Notes: a model not told the origin generated them from the letters alone. A stretch of 64,000 nucleotides of DNA from an uncultured Chryseobacterium sp. (GCA_913774355.1 CAJYGB010000034.1:1-64000); one strand, 5' to 3'; shown: positions 24,730-34,630, counted from the stretch's first letter. Numbers and translations are program-made.

Positions 24730-24881
24730 AAGAAATGTTAAAACGGATTTTTTTGGTTGCTTTTATTTTATTGGTCCTGACTGCTATTTCAGGTTTTTTT
24801 TACATGCAGAAGCATCCGCTGGAAGGAAATACTAAATTAACAGGAAAAAATCTACATTTTTCAGGTCAGGTTTCCAAATAG
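24726..24881 (+). CDS. small single-pass membrane protein coupled to the SDR gene
   Basis: A 51-codon frame starting within the stop of the previous gene (ATGA overlap). It encodes MKEMLKRIFLV, a hydrophobic helix through ILLVLTAISGFF, and a short polar tail ending in Q-V-S-K. The overlap and the clean membrane segment argue that it is translated. No family is recognised; it may be the truncated start of a longer membrane-anchored enzyme. Confidence 0.45.
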   Translation: MKEMLKRIFLVAFILLVLTAISGFFYMQKHPLEGNTKLTGKNLHFSGQVSK

Positions 24882-25068
24882 AATAAAATACATACGATTA
24901 TATAGACATGGTTATGAATAATAACGATGTGTAGATTCAATGCATTTATACGAATGCTATTCTTCTGATATTTCCTTTATTATCTTTTTATTAATCATTT
25001 ATTAAAATTTGCTTAAAATAATTGCAAACCAGAAACTTCATTTTTGCATAAATTAAAGTAAGTAAAAA

Positions 25069-28000
25069 ATGATTAACAACTATCTGTTGAAAGGCTCTGT
25101 TGTGGCCGCATTCTTCCTTCAGGGAGCGGTTTTCGGACAGACGACCCTTATCCATTACTGGAATTTTAATAATAATGCTTCTGCTGCTGCCATTACAACC
25201 CCTACCGCTACCCTTATAGGCGGATCGATGACTGCAGTAGCAAACGGAACTACGGATATTGATTTTGCCGGAGGAACAGGCCAGAATTTCAGCGTTCAGA
25301 ATTTAAATGCAAGAAACGGAGATGCTTCCGGGACGCATTTGAGATATAACAGCCCGATCAGCGGAAGCCTGCAGTTCAATTTACCCACCACGGGATACAA
25401 CAATGTCGTAGTGAAATTTACGACCAGAAGATCAGGCTCGGGAGCAGGAACCCAGACATGGAAGTATTCTACGGATGGGACTACCTTTACAACTTACCAG
25501 ACTGTTTCTCCGCTCGACGCAGATCCGCAGCTGGTAGCCTTTGATTTTTCAGCCGTTCCAGGCGTATCCAACAATCCGAATTTCAAATTAAAAGTTGAAT
25601 TCGCAGCGGGAAGTGGCGGAACCGTAGGAAACAACCGCTTCGATAATTTTACGGTAGATGCTACCCCGGCTGCCGCAGCGGACACAACTCCGCCAACCGT
25701 TACCTATCTTCCTGCAAACAACACAAATAATGCTTCAACGACTGTAAACCCTACGATTTCGTTCAATGAAAACGTAAGATTGACAGACAACTCGGCCATC
25801 AACGATTCTAATGCACAAATGCTTGTGGATTTCCGCCTTGGAAATGCATCAGGTTCCCAGGTTCCTTTTACAACAACTTTCGCCAACAATAAAATCACGG
25901 TTATCCCTACTTCCGGTATGGTCCCGAATCAGGCTTACTATCTGGCTCTGAAACCGAATATGGTGGAAGATACCAGTGATAATGCGGTAACGGCAGTTAC
26001 TTCTACCACTTTTACAACGGCAGGAACTTCCGTTTCGTTGGATAAAAACTTTATTAAAGTCAATGAGAGTGCAGGGACTTTAGCTTTCAAGATCAATGTG
26101 GCGAATCCATCGAATGCCACAGTAAACCTGGTGGTAAAACCTGCTCCTTTCAGTACGGCAGGCAGCGGAGATTTTACGCTGGCCAATCAAACCATCAGTC
26201 TTACACCTTCCACCTCAAGCTATACGGTAAATATCCCGATCACAGACGATACGCTGGAAGAACAGCAGGCAGAATATTTCGTTGTAAGCCTTGAAAGTCC
26301 GGCAGGTGCTACCATTTCCGGAGACAGCAATGCTACGGTTTACATCATCGATAACGATAAGCCCGCTCCGGTTCCTTCCCAGCAGATCTCCCTGAATTAC
26401 ATCGGCAGCTTCGATCCTTCGGGAACAAACACCAGCTCTACGGAAATTGTCGTCCATGATCCTGCCACCCAAAGGCTGTTCACCATCAGCTCGGTTACGG
26501 ATGTTTTTGATATCATCAACTTCAGCAATCCGAACCAGCCGTCGGTTGTAAATACCATCAACATGGCTCCTTATGGCGGAATTACCAGTATCGCCGTAAA
26601 GAACGGGATTATTGCCGCCGCCTCTCCGAACATCAACCCTCAGCAGAACGGATCGGTAGTCTTCTTCGACATCAACGGAAACTTCCTGAAGCAGGTAACG
26701 GTAGGTGCTTTGCCGGATATGATTGCTTTTTCACCGGACGGAACCAAAGTAATGACCGCAAACGAAGGGGAACCGAACGACGCTTATACCGTAGATCCGG
26801 AAGGAACCATCAGCATCATCGATATTTCGGGAGGCATTGCCAATCTTGCACAAAGTAATGTAACCACACTTAATTTCAATGCGTTCGATTCACAGGTAGC
26901 TACCCTTACAGCAACCGGTTTAAGGAAAGTAAGAACCAACAACACACTTTCTCAGGATCTGGAGCCTGAATACATCACGATCAGTGCAGACAGCCAGAAA
27001 GCATGGGTAACATTACAGGAAAACAATGCCGTTGCCGAAGTAAATTTAGCTTCAAAAACCATCGCCGGGATCTGGGGCCTGGGAAAAAAAGACATGAGCA
27101 TCCCGGGGAACGGGTTTGATGCTTCGGACAATAACGGAGAAATATTAATAGCCAACTGGCCGGTAAAAGCCTATTATACACCGGATGCCGTGCAGAATTA
27201 TAAAATAGGAAACACCAATTACATCGTAACGGCGAACGAAGGAGACGAAAAAGACCTGTCCGGCTTCAGCGAAAGAACGACGGTAGGTGCAAGTACCTAT
27301 ACTTTGGATCCTGCTGTATTCCCTCAGGCATCGGTATTGAAGGCATCTTATAACCTGGGAAGGTTCAGGGTGTCGAATGCTACCGGAAATACGGATGGCG
27401 ACGCAGATTTTGAAGAAATGGCAGCACTGGGCGCACGTTCGTTCTCCATTTTCAATGCCGATACGCGACAGATCGTTTATGACAGTGGAGACCGCTTCGA
27501 GAGATATATCGCCGCCAATCATCCTTTGATCTTCAATGCCGATAACGAATCAAATACCGTAAAAAGCAGAAGCCGCGCGAAAGGTCCGGAGCCGGAAGGT
27601 ATTGCTTTAGGAAACATCAACGGGCAGACTTACGCTTTCATCACTTTGGAAAGAACGGGAGGCGTAATGGTATACAACATCACCGATCCCAATAATCCTA
27701 CGTTTACGGATTACAAACATTCCCGCATGACTTCAGCTTATGGCGGGGATAACGGTCCTGAAGGCATTACTTATATTGCACCGTCCAACACCACCACCGG
27801 AAAAGGATATGTGATCGTAGCCAATGAAATAAGCGGTACTTTGTCAATGTACGAAGTAGCAGGTGCCAATACATTAGCCACCGGTGAAGTGAAAACTGAA
27901 AAACCGACCTTCAATATGTTCCCGAACCCGGTTGCTAAAGGAAACACCCTGTATTTCAACAGAGCACAGGATTATGAACTGTACGATATGTCCGGAAAAC

Positions 28001-28110
28001 TATTGAGTAAAGAAAAAAATGCATTAACTATTGATACTTCCAACCTTTCTACCGGTGTTTACCTGGTGAAAACTTCCGGAGGTCAAGTGAAAAGACTTAT
28101 TGTAAAGTAG
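25069..28110 (+). CDS. T9SS-exported choice-of-anchor I family protein with Ig-like and Calx-beta domains
   Basis: The 1013-residue protein has a signal peptide (AAFFLQGAVFGQ), an N-terminal beta domain (about 25-200, opening HYWNFNNNAS), a bacterial Ig-like domain from about 205 (TTPPTVTYLPANNT), a Calx-beta domain from about 320 (FIKVNESAGTLAFKINV, ending in V-Y-I-I-D-N-D), and a large propeller-like domain at about 438-930 of the choice-of-anchor I type (MTANEGEPNDAY, GPEPEGIALG). Residues from about 944 on (FNMFPNPVAKGN, ending in V-K-R-L-I-V-K) are a type A T9SS sorting domain. It is therefore secreted or cell-surface attached; phosphatase/esterase activity has been suggested for related proteins but is not evident here. 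Confidence 0.88.
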   Translation: MINNYLLKGSVVAAFFLQGAVFGQTTLIHYWNFNNNASAAAITTPTATLIGGSMTAVANGTTDIDFAGGTGQNFSVQNLNARNGDASGTHLRYNSPISGSLQFNLPTTGYNNVVVKFTTRRSGSGAGTQTWKYSTDGTTFTTYQTVSPLDADPQLVAFDFSAVPGVSNNPNFKLKVEFAAGSGGTVGNNRFDNFTVDATPAAAADTTPPTVTYLPANNTNNASTTVNPTISFNENVRLTDNSAINDSNAQMLVDFRLGNASGSQVPFTTTFANNKITVIPTSGMVPNQAYYLALKPNMVEDTSDNAVTAVTSTTFTTAGTSVSLDKNFIKVNESAGTLAFKINVANPSNATVNLVVKPAPFSTAGSGDFTLANQTISLTPSTSSYTVNIPITDDTLEEQQAEYFVVSLESPAGATISGDSNATVYIIDNDKPAPVPSQQISLNYIGSFDPSGTNTSSTEIVVHDPATQRLFTISSVTDVFDIINFSNPNQPSVVNTINMAPYGGITSIAVKNGIIAAASPNINPQQNGSVVFFDINGNFLKQVTVGALPDMIAFSPDGTKVMTANEGEPNDAYTVDPEGTISIIDISGGIANLAQSNVTTLNFNAFDSQVATLTATGLRKVRTNNTLSQDLEPEYITISADSQKAWVTLQENNAVAEVNLASKTIAGIWGLGKKDMSIPGNGFDASDNNGEILIANWPVKAYYTPDAVQNYKIGNTNYIVTANEGDEKDLSGFSERTTVGASTYTLDPAVFPQASVLKASYNLGRFRVSNATGNTDGDADFEEMAALGARSFSIFNADTRQIVYDSGDRFERYIAANHPLIFNADNESNTVKSRSRAKGPEPEGIALGNINGQTYAFITLERTGGVMVYNITDPNNPTFTDYKHSRMTSAYGGDNGPEGITYIAPSNTTTGKGYVIVANEISGTLSMYEVAGANTLATGEVKTEKPTFNMFPNPVAKGNTLYFNRAQDYELYDMSGKLLSKEKNALTIDTSNLSTGVYLVKTSGGQVKRLIVK

Positions 28111-28135
28111 AATATATTATTTAGTTGATTGAGTG

Positions 28136-28158
28136 AGTCCCGGTTTCCCGGGGCTTTT
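28136..28158 (+). terminator. terminator after the T9SS-exported protein
   Basis: An 8-bp GC-rich stem (28136-28143 with 28148-28155) and 4-base loop followed by T-rich sequence. Confidence 0.65.
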
Positions 28159-28200
28159 CTTATTACTCGGAATTTGATTATTTTTACTCTAAAAAACACC

Positions 28201-29028
28201 ATGAAAGAACAGCTGAAAGAAATCATCCGTCAGGTTTACCATAAAGAAAAGCGGAATCTTTTTACTTTTTTAACCGGTGCCGGAATTTCATCCGACAGCG
28301 GGATCCCCACCTATCGCGGAACCGACGGTATCTGGGTGAAAGGGACGCAGTTTCACAAGCCTGAGGAATTCGGGACCCTGAAATATTTCAAACAGCATCC
28401 AGAAGAGGTCTGGCAGTATGCTTTATTCAGAAAAAAAATGTTTGAAACGGCCATGCCGAATCACAGCCATCTTGAACTGGCGGAAATTGAAAAGATGCTG
28501 AAAAACCGTTTTCACCTCATCACCCAGAATATCGATAACCTTCACCGACGTGCCGGCAATACAAGGCTGTACGAAATTCATGGAAACAACCGGGAAATCA
28601 AATGTTCCAACGGCTGCAAAGGCATTATGGCCATGCCCGAAGAGATAAGGGGAAAAGATATTGATGAAGACCTTACCCTGAAAGATACCGCACTGCTTAC
28701 CTGCCTAAACTGCGGGCACTGGATGCGGCCGAATATCCTGTGGTTTGATGAATATTATGATGAAAAGACAAATAAAAAGTTCAGCGCTTTAAAAATTGCC
28801 AAAAACAGCGGTATTCTTTTTATCATCGGGACTTCCGGTGCAACCAGCCTTCCACTGGCCATTGCCGAAACAGCCCTGAAATATGGAGCTTATATTGTAG
28901 ACGTTAATACCGAAGACAATAATTTCACAGAACTGATTAAAAACAAAAAGAATAAGCTGATTATCCGGGAAAAATCTACGGAGGTATTAGCCGGGGTAAA
29001 AGAAATTATTAAAGATTTAAACAGATAA
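28201..29028 (+). CDS. Sir2-family NAD-dependent protein deacylase
   Basis: The start at 28201 is preferred because an upstream frame from 28129 runs through the terminator. The 275-residue protein has the sirtuin NAD site (GAGISSDSGIPTYRG), TQNIDNLHRRAG, the catalytic His in Y-E-I-H-G, four zinc cysteines (KCSNGC and TCLNC) and GTSGATSLP. Sirtuins remove acyl groups from lysine using NAD+. The GTSG-A-T-S-L-P and ILWFDE motifs are normal for the family, and I cannot tell deacetylase from desuccinylase with confidence. It is a stand-alone cytoplasmic enzyme. Confidence 0.93.
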   Translation: MKEQLKEIIRQVYHKEKRNLFTFLTGAGISSDSGIPTYRGTDGIWVKGTQFHKPEEFGTLKYFKQHPEEVWQYALFRKKMFETAMPNHSHLELAEIEKMLKNRFHLITQNIDNLHRRAGNTRLYEIHGNNREIKCSNGCKGIMAMPEEIRGKDIDEDLTLKDTALLTCLNCGHWMRPNILWFDEYYDEKTNKKFSALKIAKNSGILFIIGTSGATSLPLAIAETALKYGAYIVDVNTEDNNFTELIKNKKNKLIIREKSTEVLAGVKEIIKDLNR

Positions 29029-29110
29029 AATGTTTGCCTTTTCATTGGGAGACCTGAATATCAAATGATATTGCTTCACAGAAAAATACCCGATAAATAC
29101 CGGGTTATCT

Positions 29111-29725
29111 TTAATGCATATCATCATAGATCCTTATCAGATCCACAATATTTTTTACCTGAAGTTTTTCGAAGATCTTTTTTTTATAGGTACTGATTGT
29201 CGACATTTTAAGATTCAGGCTGTTGGAAATTTCGATATTCCCGTTTCCTTCCGCCAAAAGTTTAAAGATCTGCAATTCTCTTTTGGAAAGCCTTTCTACG
29301 GAATGGCTGTCTGCCGACTGAGTTACCAGCTTTTTCATTATGTCTGTCGTGTAGTAATATCCTTCTTCAAATACAGAATTGATGGCCGTAAGAAATTCCG
29401 TTTCCGAGGCGCCTTTATTGAGATAGCCGGCTGCTCCTTCTCCGATATACTGTATGCCTACATTTTCATCATAGGTTGAAAAGATCAGGATTTTAAGGTG
29501 CTTTTGCTTTTTTTTCAGGTCTTTGATCATAGCCTTGAAAATACTCTGCGGTATATCAATATCAATAATAAGAAGATCATATGCTTTCCTGGAAACTTTA
29601 TCTTTTGTTTCCGTATAGGTTTCTGCAAAATCGATATCGCAGGGATACTGAAGCTTGGTTTCAAGCACGAGCGCTGTGCCTGTTCTTACAACATAATGAC
29701 CGTCAGCAATTAGTATATTTTTCAT
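29111..29725 (-). CDS. orphan LuxR/NarL-type response regulator with altered acidic pocket
   Basis: At 204 residues this is a full-length paralogue of the regulator at 17363. The receiver keeps phospho-acceptor D55 (L-L-I-I-D-I-D-I-P), S83 and K104, but the usual acidic pair is D8-G9 (I-A-D-G-H-Y), so magnesium binding may be weakened. The C-terminal GerE-type HTH is intact (LSKRELQIFKLLAEGNGN; STISTYKKKIF). No kinase gene adjoins it. It may be phosphorylated by a kinase encoded elsewhere or act without phosphorylation. Confidence 0.88.
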   Translation of the reverse strand: MKNILIADGHYVVRTGTALVLETKLQYPCDIDFAETYTETKDKVSRKAYDLLIIDIDIPQSIFKAMIKDLKKKQKHLKILIFSTYDENVGIQYIGEGAAGYLNKGASETEFLTAINSVFEEGYYYTTDIMKKLVTQSADSHSVERLSKRELQIFKLLAEGNGNIEISNSLNLKMSTISTYKKKIFEKLQVKNIVDLIRIYDDMH

Positions 29726-30245
29726 AGTCTAGTTTTGATAAGATATTAGATATTCTCTACAAATGATATCCCGGCTATGTAGGAAATCTTTTTCTGAATT
29801 TATTTACAATTTCATAACAAGTAGCAGACCAAATACCATATCTCTTACCACAATTTTGCCTGCTCAAAGGGATTTGCCGGAATTTTTACGGCAATATATC
29901 TACCGGAATTTCAGAATACCCCTGATTTTATTGTAGCCCAATCCAACCGAAATTGTAAACATTAAAAGATTAAAACGAAAAAAGAAGATCTCGGAATCCT
30001 TTTGTATAAAGCAATGTAAATAAATTCTTAGCAAAAATAATACATAAAACATTTATGACAGGATAGAATTATTACTATGAAATTTTCATAATTTATCCTC
30101 CTGTTTCTTAAAAAAATAAAAAATAAAGATAAAAAATCTATTTTTTATATAAATTATAGTTATTATTTAAAACTATGCTCAGAATGGTTTTTAGACAAGA
30201 CTGGTTAATTTTCTAAATTCCTTATCATTTACATTTGGTACGAAC
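29726..30245. other. AT-rich non-coding stretch
   Basis: About 520 bases with no open frame of coding character, no RNA gene I can recognise and no repeat shared with other parts of the window. It should contain the promoter of the minus-strand regulator near its left end. Confidence 0.5.
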
Positions 30246-30275
30246 TAAAAAAGACAGACCCACAGGATCTGTCTT
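30246..30275 (-). terminator. terminator of the mrp-nfu operon
   Basis: An 8-bp perfect stem (30251-30258 with 30268-30275), followed on the minus strand by a T-run, 22 bases after the nfu stop. Confidence 0.7.
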
Positions 30276-30297
30276 AAAAAAAATATTTTTTTAGATT

Positions 30298-30546
30298 TTA
30301 CTCTACACTTACCACTCTTTCGATTTCCGGCGCATGCTGCTTGATGGTATTTTCAACACCTAATTTCAGGGTTGAAAAATTCAGCGAGCATCCTGAACAG
30401 TTCCCAAGGAGCTTCACATACACAAGGCTGTCCTTTACATCGATAAGTTCGATATCTCCTCCGTCTTTATTGAGAAACGGCCTGATACTTTCCAGGGCTT
30501 CCATTACTCTCGTTACGGTATCTTCGTGTGCTATATTTGTTGCCAT
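30298..30546 (-). CDS. NifU C-terminal-domain iron-sulfur carrier
   Basis: The 82-residue protein is a stand-alone Nfu domain: RPFLNKDGGDIELIDV followed by the cluster-binding GNCSGCSLN with Cys50 and Cys53. Two monomers normally hold one [4Fe-4S] cluster for delivery to target proteins. It lies 39 bases after the Mrp ATPase gene on the same strand, and the pair forms a small Fe-S assembly operon in the cytoplasm. Confidence 0.93.
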   Translation of the reverse strand: MATNIAHEDTVTRVMEALESIRPFLNKDGGDIELIDVKDSLVYVKLLGNCSGCSLNFSTLKLGVENTIKQHAPEIERVVSVE

Positions 30547-30585
30547 ATTTTTCAGTTCATTTCGGTTTTCAGATGTAGGAACATA

Positions 30586-31692
30586 TTATTTTGCCTTCGG
30601 CGAGCATCCCGCCATAGTGGTAATTTTCACGGCTTCCGTCGGAGGAAGATTCTTATTTCTTTCCACCAGGCTTTCTACCATTTTACGGGCAGTCTCGGTG
30701 TAGATCTCCGCAATTTTGGAATGTTCCTGTAATGCAGCCGGCCTTCCGACATCTCCTGCTTCACGGATACTCTGGATTAACGGAATTTCTCCCAATACAG
30801 GAATCCCGAGGTCATCTGCAAGGTACTGCGCACCCTGTTGTCCGAAGATATAATATTTATTGTCCGGTAATTCTTCCGGTGTAAAATACGCCATATTTTC
30901 GATTAATCCAAGTACCGGAATATTGATGCTTTCCATCTGGAACATGGCAATCCCTTTTCTTACGTCGGCAAGGGCCACATGCTGAGGCGTACTTACGATC
31001 ACCGCTCCTGTTACCGGTACCTCCTGGATGATGGATAAGTGAATGTCTCCCGTTCCCGGAGGAAGGTCAATCAGCAGAAAGTCCAGTTCCCCCCATGCGG
31101 CATCCCGGATCATCTGGTTCAGTGCTTTGGAAGCCATGGGGCCTCTCCATACCACCGCCTGGTTGGCTCCTGAGAAATACCCTATCGAAAGCATTTTAAC
31201 ACCATAATTTTCTATCGGTTTCATCAGGCTTTTTCCATTTACCTCAACAGAGATCGGCTTCTCCCCTTCGGTATCGAACATCGTAGGTACAGACGGGCCG
31301 TAAATATCGGCATCTAATAATCCTACTTTAAAGCCCATTTTTGCTAAAGTCACCGCCATATTGGCAGAAACCGTAGATTTTCCAACCCCTCCTTTTCCGG
31401 AAGCGATCGCGATGATATTCTGAATCCCGGGAATCTGCTTCCCTTTGATCTGACTTTGCTGAATTTCGCTCGGTTCTGGAGAGACGATCTTTAATTTAAG
31501 ATTCACTTCTTCCCCAAATTCACTGGCAAATGCCTGCTTCATGGCAGCCTCCAGTTTTTTCTTTTCGTGCATGGCCGGAGAATGTGCCATCATATCTATA
31601 TATACATCAGCGCCCATGATCTGCAGGTTGTTCACCAGATCATCAACTTCTATTTCCTTAAGGAAATCCTGAACCTTTTCTTTCGTCAACAT
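30586..31692 (-). CDS. mrp: Mrp/NBP35-family P-loop ATPase (Fe-S cluster carrier)
   Basis: The 368-residue protein has an N-terminal MIP18/DUF59 domain (about 1-75) and a deviant Walker A at 99-107 (GKGGVGKST), then LLDADIYGPSVP, LLIDLPPGTGD and GLIENMAYF. The C-x-x-C found after the ENM motif in E. coli ApbC is replaced by TPEELPDNKYYIFG, so the bridging cluster site is absent. A lone Cys remains near the C-terminus (A-G-C-S-P-K-A-K). The family moves Fe-S clusters between scaffold and apoproteins. Co-transcription with nfu supports this role. Confidence 0.93.
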   Translation of the reverse strand: MLTKEKVQDFLKEIEVDDLVNNLQIMGADVYIDMMAHSPAMHEKKKLEAAMKQAFASEFGEEVNLKLKIVSPEPSEIQQSQIKGKQIPGIQNIIAIASGKGGVGKSTVSANMAVTLAKMGFKVGLLDADIYGPSVPTMFDTEGEKPISVEVNGKSLMKPIENYGVKMLSIGYFSGANQAVVWRGPMASKALNQMIRDAAWGELDFLLIDLPPGTGDIHLSIIQEVPVTGAVIVSTPQHVALADVRKGIAMFQMESINIPVLGLIENMAYFTPEELPDNKYYIFGQQGAQYLADDLGIPVLGEIPLIQSIREAGDVGRPAALQEHSKIAEIYTETARKMVESLVERNKNLPPTEAVKITTMAGCSPKAK

Positions 31693-31711
31693 AAACTAAA
31701 TAAATTGTTTA

Positions 31712-31719
31712 CAAATTTA
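31712..31719 (-). promoter_or_regulatory. -7 box (TAAATTTG) of the mrp-nfu operon
   Basis: Exact TAnnTTTG match on the minus strand, 19 bases before the mrp start; no clear -33 TTG. Confidence 0.45.
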
Positions 31720-31819
31720 CGTAATTTTTAACTATTTAGAATAAGTAAAAGGACTGATAGATATTTTCTTTTATGAAAGCAAATTTTATAGTACTTTAGG
31801 GGAATTTTAATTTTTACTT

Positions 31820-34621
31820 ATGAAAAGATTATTCATTGTTTTTCTTGGGATCATCGCTCATAATCTGTTTTCGCAGCATTATTCACAATATGTGAACCCG
31901 TTTATCGGAACGGGCGGGCATGGACATACTTTTCCGGGAGCCATCGTGCCTTTCGGGATGGTGCAGCTTTCCCCGGATACAAGGATCGACGGGAGCTGGG
32001 ACGGCTGTAGCGGTTACCATTATTCCGATTCCGTGATCTATGGATTTTCGCATACCCACCTCAACGGAACAGGCGTTTCGGATTACGGCGATATCATGCT
32101 GATGCCGACAATGGGAAAACCGGGACTCACTCCGAAAGAATATTCATCCTCATTTTCACATAAAAACGAAAAAGCTTCTGCTGGATTTTATTCCGTAAAA
32201 CTGGATAAGCATAATATCGATGTCCGTTTAACCACGACTAAGAGAGTCGGTTATCATGAATATACCTTCAACAATGCCGGAGATGCCCATATTATTTTAG
32301 ACCTGAATCACAGGGATAAACTGCTGGAAGGTGAAGTAAAAATCATTGACAGCAAAACCATTGAAGTCTTCAGAAGAAGTGAAGCCTGGGCCACCAATCA
32401 ATACATCTACGCCAGGATTGAGTTTTCAAAACCTATGAAAATTTCTAACAAAGTGGTGAACGGAAAAGTTGAGAGTAATCTTTTCACGGGCACCAAACTG
32501 GCACTTGCGTTTTCTTCCAAAGTAAGAAAAGGAGAAAAAATAGCGATAAAAGTGTCCATTTCACCAACAGGTTATGAAGGGGCCGGGAAAAATATGCTGG
32601 CAGAAGGAACATCAAATGATTTTGAAACGGTAAGAAAACAGGCTGTAGCCGAATGGGACAAAGAACTGTCTAAAATAGAAGTAAAATCTTCCGATAAAGA
32701 TAAACTGACCGTTTTTTACACGGCAATGTACCACGTGTTCACCCAGCCGAACATCAATATGGATATAGACGGAAAATACAGAGGCCGCGACAATAAATTT
32801 TATATGGCCAAAGGGTTCGATTATTATTCGGTATTCTCGCTTTGGGACACTTTCAGAGGGGCGCATCCTTTAATGACTTTGATTGACCACAAAAGAACCT
32901 CGGATTTCATTAATACGTTTATCAAACAATACGAACAGGGCAGAAAGCTGCCGGTGTGGGAACTCGCTTCCAACGAAACGGAATGTATGATCGGGTACCA
33001 TGCGGTTTCCGTCATTGCCGATGCGATGGCCAAAGGAATCACCGGATTTGATTATGAAAAGGCATTTGAAGCCTCCAAACATTCAGCCATGTTGGATATT
33101 TTCGGATTGAATGCTTACAAACAGAACAATTTCATCAGCATTGATGATGAGCATGAAAGCGTTTCCAAAACCGTGGAATACGCCTACGACGACTGGTGCA
33201 TTGCCCAGATGGCTAAAATTTTAGGCAAAAAAGAAGATTACCAGTATTTCATGAAGCGTTCCCAGAACTGGAAGAACCTCTACAACCCGAAAAACGGGTT
33301 CATGCAGCCGAGGAAGAACGGAAACTGGTACGAACCTTTCGAGCCGAGAGAAGTGAACAACAATTATACGGAAGGGAATTCATGGCACTACTCCTACTCT
33401 GTTCAGCAGGATATTCCGGGACTGATCGCCGCCCATGGAGGGAAAGAAAAATTCGAGCAGTTTATCGATGCTATTTTTGCCGCTCCTGATAAGACCACCG
33501 GCCGGGAGCAGGTAGACATCACGGGACTGATCGGCCAGTACGCGCAGGGAAACGAGCCGAGCCATCATATTGCCTACCTTTACAACTATGTAGGCAAGCC
33601 GGAAAAAACGGATGCCAAAATAAAATTCATCCTGGACAATTATTATAAAAACGCACCGGACGGACTGATCGGAAACGAAGACTGCGGCCAGATGAGCGCC
33701 TGGTATATTCTCAGCACCATGGGAATTTATGCCGTAACTCCAGGGCTTCCCGAATGGCAGACGACCCGACCTTATTTTGATGAAATTAAAATCCATCTGG
33801 AAGACGGAACGACCAGAATCATCACAAAAAATACGGGAAGAGAAGAACTGAAAAAGTTAGGTTTTGAAAATGCAAAATCGTTCAGGGATTTTAAATATGA
33901 CGAACTGACGGCCTCTCCTGTAATTGCTGCTGCCAGAATTTTCGATCTGAATACGAAAGTGGAAATCACCGCACTGAATCCGGATGATAAAATTTATTAC
34001 ATGACCCTTGACGAAGGCGATGCCAACGTAAGAAAGACATTTACGGCATATAAAGGTCCGTTTACGATCATGAAAACCACCCAGGTTTCGGCGTATGCGG
34101 AGAGAAACGGTGAGAAAAGCTCGGTGGTGACGGCTGCTTTCAACAGAAGACCGAATAACTGGGACATTACGGTGAATTCTACTCCTACTCCACAGTATAC
34201 AGCCAGCGGAAAACTGTCTTTAATCGACGGTATCAACGGGGATGCCAACTGGAGAAAAGGCGAATGGCTCGGCTATCAGGGCCAGATTTTTGAAGCGGTG
34301 ATCGATATGAAATCGCCTCAGCAGATTACCCATTTATCATCCACTTACCTGCAGGACAGCCGGGCATGGATTTTAATGCCTAAAAAAGTGGAATATTACG
34401 TTTCCAACAACGGAAAGGATTTCATCCTGCTGAAAACCATAGACAATACTTTGGATCCGAAAGATGAAACCCCTCAGGTAAAAGATTTCTCCACCGATGT
34501 TTTGCCGACGCAGGCCCGTTACGTAAAAGTGAAGGCTTACCATTTCGGCAAGCTTCCGGAATGGCACCAGGGAGCAGGCGGCGATGCTTACATTTTTATT
34601 GATGAGATTTCTGTGAAATAA
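31820..34621 (+). CDS. GH92-family alpha-mannosidase with C-terminal F5/8-type (discoidin) domain
   Basis: The 933-residue protein has a signal peptide (GIIAHNLFSQ), then YVNPFIGTGGHGHTFPGA, the classic start of GH92 exo-alpha-mannosidases, and the catalytic-domain markers SLWDTFRGAHPL, IGYHAVSVIADA and GNEDCGQMSAWYILS. The family is calcium-dependent and trims alpha-1,2/1,3/1,6-linked mannose from N-glycans or yeast mannan. Residues from about 795 to the end form a carbohydrate-binding F5/8 C-like domain ending I-F-I-D-E-I-S-V-K. No lipobox or T9SS domain is seen, so a periplasmic location is most likely. No other glycan genes adjoin it. Confidence 0.92.
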   Translation: MKRLFIVFLGIIAHNLFSQHYSQYVNPFIGTGGHGHTFPGAIVPFGMVQLSPDTRIDGSWDGCSGYHYSDSVIYGFSHTHLNGTGVSDYGDIMLMPTMGKPGLTPKEYSSSFSHKNEKASAGFYSVKLDKHNIDVRLTTTKRVGYHEYTFNNAGDAHIILDLNHRDKLLEGEVKIIDSKTIEVFRRSEAWATNQYIYARIEFSKPMKISNKVVNGKVESNLFTGTKLALAFSSKVRKGEKIAIKVSISPTGYEGAGKNMLAEGTSNDFETVRKQAVAEWDKELSKIEVKSSDKDKLTVFYTAMYHVFTQPNINMDIDGKYRGRDNKFYMAKGFDYYSVFSLWDTFRGAHPLMTLIDHKRTSDFINTFIKQYEQGRKLPVWELASNETECMIGYHAVSVIADAMAKGITGFDYEKAFEASKHSAMLDIFGLNAYKQNNFISIDDEHESVSKTVEYAYDDWCIAQMAKILGKKEDYQYFMKRSQNWKNLYNPKNGFMQPRKNGNWYEPFEPREVNNNYTEGNSWHYSYSVQQDIPGLIAAHGGKEKFEQFIDAIFAAPDKTTGREQVDITGLIGQYAQGNEPSHHIAYLYNYVGKPEKTDAKIKFILDNYYKNAPDGLIGNEDCGQMSAWYILSTMGIYAVTPGLPEWQTTRPYFDEIKIHLEDGTTRIITKNTGREELKKLGFENAKSFRDFKYDELTASPVIAAARIFDLNTKVEITALNPDDKIYYMTLDEGDANVRKTFTAYKGPFTIMKTTQVSAYAERNGEKSSVVTAAFNRRPNNWDITVNSTPTPQYTASGKLSLIDGINGDANWRKGEWLGYQGQIFEAVIDMKSPQQITHLSSTYLQDSRAWILMPKKVEYYVSNNGKDFILLKTIDNTLDPKDETPQVKDFSTDVLPTQARYVKVKAYHFGKLPEWHQGAGGDAYIFIDEISVK

Positions 34622-34630
34622 TTGTTGATT

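Noticed and set aside
28129..28200. Upstream start for the sirtuin gene
   Set aside because: The added 24 codons run through a transcription terminator and have no family match.
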